Below, one piece after another: positions 6,190-11,887 of a DNA stretch of 11,887 nucleotides. The stretch's first letter is position 1; every line of letters starts with the position of its first letter. The stretch is from NCBI GenBank assembly GCA_023262645.1, contig JALRAA010000019.1, forward strand, positions 1-11,887, in the 5' to 3' direction. Made by a program: the position numbers and the translations under genes. The DNA comes from Burkholderiaceae bacterium. GTDB taxonomy: Bacteria > Pseudomonadota > Gammaproteobacteria > Burkholderiales > Burkholderiaceae_C. The notes below the pieces were generated by a model. That model was not told the DNA's origin. It made no database searches and saw only the letters and a program-made list of their open reading frames with translations.

Positions 6190-7043
6190 ACCATTGGATT
6201 CCCTCCGACAGCCCGATGCACAGCGGCACCCGCGCTTTGGCAGGCTACAGCGCGTCGCACTTTGCTTGGCAATGCAGCCCAGAAGGTGTGGCGGTCATCA
6301 CGCTGAACCGGCCTGAGCGAAAAAATCCCCTGACATTTGCTTCCTACGCCGAATTGCGCCAATTGTTTGAGGCGCTCAAACACGCCAAGGATGTGCGGGT
6401 GGTGATCTTGCAAGGGGCGGGTGGAAATTTTTGTTCGGGTGGCGATGTGCACGAGATCATTGCACCTCTCACCCGCATGACCATGCCAGAGTTGCTGGCC
6501 TTCACCCGCATGACAGGCGATTTGGTCAAAGCCATGCGCGCTTGTCCGCAACCGGTGATCGCCGCCATTGACGGTGTGTGTGCTGGTGCCGGTGCCATGC
6601 TGGCCTTGGCCAGCGACATGCGTTTGGGTACTCCGCAAGCCCGCGTGTCGTACCTGTTTTCAAGGGTGGGTTTGGCAGGCGCAGACATGGGGGCATGCAG
6701 TTTGCTGCCGCGCGTGATCGGACAAGGACGTGCCAGCGAATTGCTCTACAGCGGTCGCGCCATGACCGCCGAAGAAGGTTTGGCATGGGGGTTTTTCAAC
6801 CAACTTCACGACCCTGCAGAGGTGTCTCCTGCGGCTTTGCAACTTGCGCTGTCGTTGGCAGAAGGGCCCGGTTTTGCACATGCGATGACCAAAAACATGT
6901 TGCACCAAGAATGGAATATGTCCTTAGACCAAGCCATTGAAGCAGAAGCCCAGGCACAAGCCATTTGCATGCAAACACAAGATTTCCACCGTGCATATGT
7001 CGCTTTTGCCGCCAAGCAACGACCCATGTTCCAAGGTAACTGA
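6186..7043 (+). CDS. Crotonase-fold (enoyl-CoA hydratase/isomerase family) protein lacking both hydratase glutamates
   Basis: A 285-residue CoA-thioester enzyme. The start at ATG 6186 overlaps the marR stop (ATGA); the frame is open further upstream, but that lies inside marR. Crotonase landmarks are VAVITLNRPERKNPLT (35-50), the oxyanion-hole segments NFCSGGD (81-87) and DGVCAGAGAM (129-138), and GRASELLYSG (181-190). By hand alignment to rat enoyl-CoA hydratase, E144 falls on M138 and E164 on F158, so neither catalytic Glu is present. An aspartate does occur in GLAGADMG (D167), close to where PaaG-type isomerases carry theirs. Simple water addition is therefore doubtful. Isomerisation, ring opening or another step on the reduced aminocyclohexenone-type acyl-CoA is more plausible. 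The exact reaction cannot be read from the sequence. Confidence 0.87.
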   Translation: MNHWIPSDSPMHSGTRALAGYSASHFAWQCSPEGVAVITLNRPERKNPLTFASYAELRQLFEALKHAKDVRVVILQGAGGNFCSGGDVHEIIAPLTRMTMPELLAFTRMTGDLVKAMRACPQPVIAAIDGVCAGAGAMLALASDMRLGTPQARVSYLFSRVGLAGADMGACSLLPRVIGQGRASELLYSGRAMTAEEGLAWGFFNQLHDPAEVSPAALQLALSLAEGPGFAHAMTKNMLHQEWNMSLDQAIEAEAQAQAICMQTQDFHRAYVAFAAKQRPMFQGN

Positions 7044-7044
7044 C

Positions 7045-8214
7045 ATGCAGTCCCATTGGCAATTGCCGTTTTTTGATGCAGATCATGCCAAACTGGCCGA
7101 TGAACTCCAGCACTGGGTATCGGCTCAACAGGTGGACGAAAAAGACGATCGGGCGGCTTGCCTGGAATGGGTTCACCGCTTGGGTCAAGGGGGGTGGTTG
7201 CGCCACTGCGTGCCTGCTGCCCATGGGGGTGTGCGCGATCACTTAGATTCACGCTCGCTGGTCATTCTGCGCGAAACCTTGGCTTGGCATTCACCTCTGG
7301 CGGATTTTGCATTCGCCATGCAAGGTCTGGGCAGCGGTGCCATCACACTCGCGGGTACGCCTGCGCAACAAGCGCATTATCTGCCACGGGTTGCGCAAGG
7401 TCGCTCTGTTGCGGCATTTGCCTTGAGTGAACCGAATGCCGGATCCGATGTCGCCGGCATGCAAACCCGCGCCAGCCCCGTCGCCGATGGGTATGTGTTG
7501 AATGGCGATAAAACCTGGATCAGCAATGGCGGCATGGCCGATTTTTATGTGGTGTTTGCCAAAACCGATACTGACGCAGGTGCGCGCGGCATCAGTGCAT
7601 TCATCGTGGATACGCCCAACGCAGGTTTGGACGACAGCGAACATTTGCATGTGATGTCGCCCCATCCGCTCGCTCGCTTGCGTTTTGTGGACTGCCATGT
7701 ACCTGCGAGCCATTGTTTGGGCGAGGTCAACGCCGGCTTCAAACTGGCCATGCGTACCTTGGATATTTTTCGCGCCTCGGTCGCCGCCGCAGCGCTGGGC
7801 ATGGGACGTCGTGCTTTGCATGAAGCGATTGCTCACAGCCGAAGCCGAAGCATGTTTGGCGGCCAGCTGGCCGATTTCCAATTGACGCAAGCGCGGCTGG
7901 GGGACATGTCCAGTTTGCTTGAATCAGCGGCTTTGTTGACTTACCAAGCGGCATGGTTGCGCGACACACACGGCAGCGATGGGTCATCCGCAGTGGCTTA
8001 CACCCGCGCAGCGGCCATGGCCAAACTGGTCGCGACTGAACATGCATCGCGTGTGATCGACATGGCGTTGCAACTGCACGGTGGCATGGGTGTGTTGGTT
8101 GGCCATCCGTTGGAGTCGCTGTACAGAGACATTCGCTCTTTGCGCATTTATGAAGGTGCTTCTGAAGTCCAGCAGCTCATCATCGGCAAGTCCTTGCTCA
8201 AATCTGCGGCCTGA
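7045..8214 (+). CDS. Acyl-CoA dehydrogenase of the aromatic operon
   Basis: An FAD enzyme that desaturates an acyl-CoA between alpha and beta carbons and passes electrons to ETF. The start at ATG 7045 lies one base after the crotonase stop; a longer in-frame extension to 6937 would overlap that gene and was rejected. The product is 389 residues, the usual length. The signature FALSEPNAGSD (about 125-135) binds FAD and substrate. YVLNGDKTWISNGG follows, then SRSMFGGQLADFQLTQARLGDM, LQLHGGMGV and RDIRSLRIYEGASEVQ. E370 in RIYEGAS is the catalytic base in the medium-chain-type position. All key residues are intact. In this cluster it probably oxidises a ring-derived acyl-CoA rather than a fatty acid; that is inference from context. 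Confidence 0.92.
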   Translation: MQSHWQLPFFDADHAKLADELQHWVSAQQVDEKDDRAACLEWVHRLGQGGWLRHCVPAAHGGVRDHLDSRSLVILRETLAWHSPLADFAFAMQGLGSGAITLAGTPAQQAHYLPRVAQGRSVAAFALSEPNAGSDVAGMQTRASPVADGYVLNGDKTWISNGGMADFYVVFAKTDTDAGARGISAFIVDTPNAGLDDSEHLHVMSPHPLARLRFVDCHVPASHCLGEVNAGFKLAMRTLDIFRASVAAAALGMGRRALHEAIAHSRSRSMFGGQLADFQLTQARLGDMSSLLESAALLTYQAAWLRDTHGSDGSSAVAYTRAAAMAKLVATEHASRVIDMALQLHGGMGVLVGHPLESLYRDIRSLRIYEGASEVQQLIIGKSLLKSAA

Positions 8215-8216
8215 CC

Positions 8217-9833
8217 ATGCCTACCGACCGATTTGTCTATTCACAACTGCCGCCTCGCAGCGAATGGCCGGTCTTTTTAACGCTGGCGCACGAACCCCAG
8301 CCTGAACATGCCTTCAATTTGGTGGAGCAACTGTTGCAGGGTTCTTTGCAGCAACCCTGGGCAGACCGCCCCTTGTTTCGTTCTTCATCACTTAGCTTGA
8401 CTTACCGTGAAGTGCTTGCTTTGGTCAACCAACGGGTTCGGGTGTTGGTGCATGACCTGCAATTGCAGCCAGGTAACCGCGTGCTGATTCGCGGCGGCAA
8501 CAGCATGGGGTTTGCATTGGCATGGCTGGCTGTGGTCAAGGCCGGGCTGATAGCGGTGGCCACCATGCCCATGCTGCGTGCCAAAGAACTGGGGGATGTG
8601 GTCAGCCAAGCGCAACCTGTGTTGGCCTTGTGCGATGTGACTTTGCTGGATGATTTATTGATCGCACAGTCTCAATACCCCGCCGTGTTGAAGCAAGTCC
8701 TGTGTTTTAACCAGACGGACGATTCGGATTCACTGGACTCGCGAAGCGCTTCTCACTCTGTCGATGATTTGCCGGTCTGCACCGTTGCCGATGACATCGC
8801 CTTGCTGGCATTTACATCGGGCACGACGGGCAAACCCAAAGCGGCTTGCCATTCGCATCGCCAAGTCTGGGCTGCATGCCAAGCCTGGCCAAAGCATGTG
8901 TTGCAAGCCCGCAGCGATGACCTGGTGATCGGCACACCGCCCTTGGCCTTCACCTTCGGCTTAGGGGGGTTACTGTTGTTTCCCATGGTGGCGGGCGCGT
9001 CGGTTTTTTTCCCCGAGGGTTCTTTGACTGCTGAGCGCATGGTCGAACTCATGGCGCAGGCCAAGTGCACGGTGTGTTACACCGCACCGACTTTTTATCG
9101 TCAAATGGCTGCGTTTGTTCAACCCTCGACGCTTCCCGATTTGCGTCTGTGTGTCAGTGCCGGTGAAGCCTTGCCTGTGGCCACCCGTCGCTTGTGGTTT
9201 GAACGCACGGGCATCGAATTGTTGGATGGCATGGGCGCCACTGAAATGTTCCACATCTTTATTTCTTCTCCCCCAGGCTTGACCAAAGCCGGCAGCTTGG
9301 GCAAGGTGGTGCCAGGCTACGAAGCCTGTGTGATGGACGAGCACGGCCACGAAGTGGTACACGGAGTGCCTGGACGTTTGGCGGTGCGCGGTCCCACCGG
9401 TTGCCGCTATTTGAACGATGCCCGTCAATCCACGTATGTGCAAGACGGCTGGAATTTTCCAGGCGACACCGTCTCGCAAGATACAGACGGCTATTTTTTC
9501 TACCATGCGCGTTCTGACGACATGATCGTTTCTTCTGGCTACAACATCAGCGGCCCTGAAGTGGAAGATGCTTTGCTGTCGCATACCGCGGTGGCCCAAT
9601 GCGCGGTGATTGGCAAACCCGATGCCGACCGTGGCATGGTGGTACAGGCTTTTTGTGTGCTCGCTCCCGGCAATACAGGCAACACCGATATGGTCAAAGC
9701 ATTGCAAGACCATGTGAAACAACACTTGGCACCTTACAAATACCCGCGCGATATTGTGTTTGTAGACAGCTTGCCGCGCACAGCCACCGGCAAACTACAA
9801 CGCTATCGATTGCGCCAGAACACCGCCTCTTAA
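8217..9833 (+). CDS. Benzoate-CoA-ligase-family (2-aminobenzoate-CoA ligase-like) AMP-forming enzyme
   Basis: Activates an aromatic carboxylic acid with ATP to an acyl-adenylate and then to the CoA thioester, the entry step of the pathway. It has 538 residues and starts 2 bases after the dehydrogenase stop. ANL-superfamily motifs: the P-loop FTSGTTGKPKA from residue 199; TPPLAFTFGLGG, the aryl-pocket region typical of benzoate-CoA ligases; MGATEM at 339-344; DGWNFPGDT; the hinge ARSDDMIVSSGYNISGPEVE; and PRTATGKLQR with the catalytic lysine K526. All are intact. The benzoate, salicylate and anthranilate ligases cannot be separated by eye. The neighbouring aryl-CoA monooxygenase/reductase makes 2-aminobenzoate the best guess and salicylate the main alternative. 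Confidence 0.9.
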   Translation: MPTDRFVYSQLPPRSEWPVFLTLAHEPQPEHAFNLVEQLLQGSLQQPWADRPLFRSSSLSLTYREVLALVNQRVRVLVHDLQLQPGNRVLIRGGNSMGFALAWLAVVKAGLIAVATMPMLRAKELGDVVSQAQPVLALCDVTLLDDLLIAQSQYPAVLKQVLCFNQTDDSDSLDSRSASHSVDDLPVCTVADDIALLAFTSGTTGKPKAACHSHRQVWAACQAWPKHVLQARSDDLVIGTPPLAFTFGLGGLLLFPMVAGASVFFPEGSLTAERMVELMAQAKCTVCYTAPTFYRQMAAFVQPSTLPDLRLCVSAGEALPVATRRLWFERTGIELLDGMGATEMFHIFISSPPGLTKAGSLGKVVPGYEACVMDEHGHEVVHGVPGRLAVRGPTGCRYLNDARQSTYVQDGWNFPGDTVSQDTDGYFFYHARSDDMIVSSGYNISGPEVEDALLSHTAVAQCAVIGKPDADRGMVVQAFCVLAPGNTGNTDMVKALQDHVKQHLAPYKYPRDIVFVDSLPRTATGKLQRYRLRQNTAS

Positions 9834-9842
9834 GGAACGCTT

Positions 9843-10238
9843 ATGCACACCGTTTTATGCCCCTCAGGATGGCAAGCACCCAAAGGCTACGCCAATGGTA
9901 TTTCTGCGCGGGGACAACTTGTTTTTGTCGGCGGTCAAATCGGTTGGAATGCGTCACAACAATTTGAGTCTGACGATTTTGTGCTTCAAACAGCACAGGC
10001 TTTGCGCAATGTGTCAGCCGTCTTGGCCTGCGCTGGCGCAGGCCCCCAACATATGGTGCGCATGACTTGGTACATCACCGACCGAGATATTTATACATCC
10101 CATTTAAAAGCACTGGGCGATGTTTATCGCTCGATCATGGGTAAAAACTACCCCGCCATGACCTGTGTGGTGGTGCATGGCTTGATCGAGCCACGGGCTT
10201 TGGTGGAGATTGAAGTGACTGCCGTGTTGCCCGACTGA
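9843..10238 (+). CDS. Rid (YjgF/YER057c) family protein lacking the RidA arginine
   Basis: A 131-residue protein of the trimeric Rid fold, last gene of the operon, with a clear ribosome site (AAGGA at 9832-9836) overlapping the ligase stop. Family landmarks are GYANGISARGQLVFVGGQIGW (15-35), LACAGAGPQHMVRMTWYITD (61-80), the YPAMTCV segment (103-109) and the C-terminal LVEIEVTAVLP. RidA hydrolyses enamines and imines such as 2-aminoacrylate using an arginine in a PAR-S motif (R105 in E. coli). Here the matching residue is M106, while the glutamates near E120 are kept (E122, E124). This places it among Rid subgroups without canonical 2-aminoacrylate deaminase activity. In an aminobenzoyl-CoA pathway it could remove or stabilise an enamine or imine intermediate, which is inference. 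Confidence 0.9.
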   Translation: MHTVLCPSGWQAPKGYANGISARGQLVFVGGQIGWNASQQFESDDFVLQTAQALRNVSAVLACAGAGPQHMVRMTWYITDRDIYTSHLKALGDVYRSIMGKNYPAMTCVVVHGLIEPRALVEIEVTAVLPD

Positions 10239-10257
10239 GTTTGGCGTCTGGCTTGGC

Positions 10258-11082
10258 TCAAAGTGGCAGACATTGTTGCAAGTGTTGGTTGAACGCCTCG
10301 GCTTGCTCGTATTGCACCCAATGGCCAGCGTTCTTCACCACATGAAAGCTGCGCAAATCACAAGCCGCCAGCAAGCCCTCAATGCGGTCTAGACTGCCTT
10401 GGTAAAGCGCATCATGCTCACCCCAAATGCCGTGCACTTCACACTGCCAGCGTGGCATCGCATGCAGCATGGCGTCACTTCGGGCGATGCGCCTGCGCCG
10501 CATGCGGTCGCGTTGTACGTTGTGCTCTTGCATGTCCAACAGTTCTGGCGTGATGGCGTGTGCATCGGTCAGCATGATGGCTTGCAAATTGTTGCGATGC
10601 ACTGCATAGCGGTCTTCAAGCGTCATGCCTTCACGAAAGCCACGCATGTTGGTGATCGGATTGGAAATACCCAAACCCGGAATGCCCACCAGCACCATGC
10701 GCTTGATGCATTGCGGATGCGTGGCTGCCAAAAACCCCAACACCAATCCACCGAACGAAAACCCCACCACATCCACTGCGGTCTCACCCCACAACTGGTG
10801 CATGGCTTGCGCCAATGGCTCATATAAATCGTCTGCGTCCATGGCATTCGGTGGCAGTGTGGAATCGCCCATGCCCGGCAAATCGACTGCCCATACCGCG
10901 CGTGACTGGCTCAATGGCAACACATTGCGCAGCCAATGGTTCCAACTGCCGCTGCCGCCATGCAACAACACCAAAGGGTTGCCGCCCGTCTGGTTCCACA
11001 CATGCCAGACCTGTCGTCCACTCGGTGTTTCGCAATCGATGCGTTGCGCCTGAGATTGAATATCAGTCAATGCAAGTGACAT
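10258..11082 (-). CDS. Alpha/beta-fold hydrolase, function in aromatic degradation possible
   Basis: A 274-residue cytoplasmic serine hydrolase. The triad is visible: nucleophile S109 in GFSFGG, acid D224 in WGEHDALY, and H254 in NAGHWVQYE; the oxyanion segment is LLHGGSGSW (39-47). It resembles the meta-cleavage-product hydrolase and thioesterase-like branches, but the substrate cannot be assigned. A GTG at 11121 would lengthen the protein by 13 residues, but it lies inside the terminator stem upstream, so ATG 11082 is chosen even though no strong ribosome site is seen. The gene converges on the Rid gene with only 19 bases between stops. Its closeness to the operon suggests a role in the same pathway, possibly acting on the ring-opened or CoA-bound product, although it is transcribed separately. 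Confidence 0.86.
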   Translation of the reverse strand: MSLALTDIQSQAQRIDCETPSGRQVWHVWNQTGGNPLVLLHGGSGSWNHWLRNVLPLSQSRAVWAVDLPGMGDSTLPPNAMDADDLYEPLAQAMHQLWGETAVDVVGFSFGGLVLGFLAATHPQCIKRMVLVGIPGLGISNPITNMRGFREGMTLEDRYAVHRNNLQAIMLTDAHAITPELLDMQEHNVQRDRMRRRRIARSDAMLHAMPRWQCEVHGIWGEHDALYQGSLDRIEGLLAACDLRSFHVVKNAGHWVQYEQAEAFNQHLQQCLPL

Positions 11083-11108
11083 GTCAGCAACTAAATGGGA
11101 GGCTTCAT

Positions 11109-11136
11109 GCAAAACGCCCACTGAAAAGTGGGCGTT
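11109..11136 (-). terminator. Rho-independent terminator after the tRNA gene
   Basis: A perfect 10-bp stem (AACGCCCACT / AGTGGGCGTT, at 11113-11122 and 11127-11136) with a 4-base loop is followed on the minus strand by TTTT-like sequence (GCGTTTTGC). It starts 8 bases after the 3' end of the tRNA gene. It should end the rpoA-rplQ-tRNA transcript. Only 30 bases separate it from the start of the alpha/beta hydrolase, leaving little room for a separate promoter. Confidence 0.8.
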
Positions 11137-11143
11137 GTGTGTT

Positions 11144-11220
<77 letters not shown>

Positions 11221-11242
11221 TCGTGTTCTTCGATTGTAGCGG

Positions 11243-11632
11243 TTATTCGCTGGCTGCGGGTGTGTTTTGCACTTCAGGGCGATCAACCAATTCGACCAAC
11301 GCCATGGGCGCGTTGTCGCCGACGCGGTATCCCATTTTCAAAATGCGTGTGTAACCACCTGGGCGTGTTTTGTAACGGGGGCCGAGTTCGGCAAACAACT
11401 TGACGACGTTGTCGCGGTTGCGCAAACGATTGAACGCCAGACGTTTGTTCGACAGCGTGGGTTCTTTGCCCAAGGTGAGCATGGGCTCGATCACGCGGCG
11501 CAATTCCTTGGCTTTGGGCAATGTGGTTTTGATGACCTCATGCTCGATCAGCGAGTTCATCATGTTGCGCAGCATGGCCAGGCGGTGCTCGCTGGTGCGG
11601 TTGAGTTTGCGAAGTCCGTGTCCGTGACGCAT
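11243..11632 (-). CDS. rplQ: 50S ribosomal protein L17
   Basis: A 129-residue ribosomal protein of the large subunit, bordering the peptide exit tunnel. It opens MRHGHGLRKLNRTSEHRLAM and continues with LIEHEVIKTTLPKAKELRR and GGYTRILKMGYRVGDNAPMA, diagnostic for bacterial L17. The extension after VELVDR is short, as in betaproteobacteria. Ribosome site AAGGA lies about 8 bases before ATG 11632. It follows rpoA by 88 bases on the same strand, the standard order at the end of the alpha operon. Confidence 0.98.
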   Translation of the reverse strand: MRHGHGLRKLNRTSEHRLAMLRNMMNSLIEHEVIKTTLPKAKELRRVIEPMLTLGKEPTLSNKRLAFNRLRNRDNVVKLFAELGPRYKTRPGGYTRILKMGYRVGDNAPMALVELVDRPEVQNTPAASE

Positions 11633-11690
11633 GGTGTTTTCCTTGTTGAGTGTGTTTTGCCGGCCGCCGTGTCAGGTACGGCCAGGGGAG

Positions 11691-11706
11691 GCGGTGTGAA
11701 CACCGC
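11691..11706. other. Small hairpin in the rpoA-rplQ gap
   Basis: GCGGTG-TGAA-CACCGC forms a 6-bp stem with a 4-base loop, 15 bases after the rpoA stop on the minus strand. It lacks a T-tract, so it is not a normal terminator. It may stabilise or process the mRNA between the two genes, or be incidental. Confidence 0.35.
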
Positions 11707-11720
11707 TCTTCGTGTTGTTG

Positions 11721-11887
11721 TTAAATTCGTTTGGTTTCCAGTCCGCTGGGCGGCCAGCCTTCGAGCTTCATGCCCAAGGTCAAACCGCGAGAGGCCAATA
11801 CTTCTTTGATTTCGTTGAGTGATTTGCGGCCCAAATTGGGGGTCTTGAGCAACTCGTTTTCGGTGCGCTGGATCAAGTCGCCAATGT
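11721..11887 (-). CDS. rpoA: RNA polymerase alpha subunit, C-terminal part
   Basis: The last 54 codons and TAA stop (11723-11721) of the alpha subunit; the 5' part lies beyond the right edge. The segment reads IGDLIQRTENELLKTPNLGRK and then SLNEIKEVLASRGLTLGMKLEGWPP. This is the helix-hairpin-helix core of the alpha C-terminal domain, which contacts UP-element DNA and activators. It ends in SGLETKRI. It heads the rpoA-rplQ-tRNA unit. Confidence 0.97.
   Translation of the reverse strand, partial: IGDLIQRTENELLKTPNLGRKSLNEIKEVLASRGLTLGMKLEGWPPSGLETKRI

Noticed and set aside
8970..9725. 251-residue minus-strand frame over the CoA ligase
   Set aside because: Antisense to conserved ANL motifs; a shadow with no family features.
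11121..11121. GTG start for the alpha/beta hydrolase
   Set aside because: It lies in the stem of the terminator that closes the tRNA transcript, so it would rarely be on an mRNA.

Overview
The window joins two unlike pieces of DNA. Positions 1 to about 1513 carry one long minus-strand reading frame, open at both ends, for a eukaryote-type LINE retrotransposon endonuclease (EEP/APE fold). Its wording is most like the retroelement proteins of diatoms and related stramenopiles. From about 1514 to the right edge the DNA is bacterial. The rpoA and rplQ sequences, a DUF1840 protein, the srkA homologue and the acyl-CoA-type aromatic operon all point to a betaproteobacterium of the order Burkholderiales, probably a Comamonadaceae-like freshwater or algae-associated species. 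The join cuts a bacterial ABC-transporter gene after about 109 codons. A chimeric contig from a mixed diatom/bacterium sample is the simplest explanation.

The left bacterial block is on the minus strand. It holds a DUF1840 gene and srkA (stress-response kinase), coupled by a TAGTG stop/start overlap. A strong hairpin follows, and then the GTG-started, signal-peptide-bearing N-terminus of a sorbitol/mannitol-type ABC substrate-binding protein, cut off at the join.

The central block (3415-10238, plus strand) is a compact six-gene operon with gaps of 9 bases or less: a fused FAD monooxygenase/old-yellow-enzyme reductase, a MarR regulator, a crotonase-fold protein, an acyl-CoA dehydrogenase, a benzoate-CoA-ligase-family enzyme and a Rid-family protein. 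Together they fit aerobic, CoA-dependent breakdown of an aromatic acid, most likely 2-aminobenzoate (anthranilate): CoA activation, hydroxylation and reduction of the ring as the thioester, then beta-oxidation-like steps. Two members are non-canonical. The crotonase lacks both glutamates of enoyl-CoA hydratase, and the Rid protein lacks the arginine that RidA uses. A near-perfect 14-bp palindrome just before the first gene is a candidate operator for the embedded MarR protein.

The right block is on the minus strand: the 3' end of rpoA, rplQ, an initiator tRNA-fMet only 22 bases after rplQ, a rho-independent terminator, and an alpha/beta hydrolase that runs convergently into the aromatic operon. 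No CRISPR array, prophage, bacterial insertion sequence or replication origin was seen.
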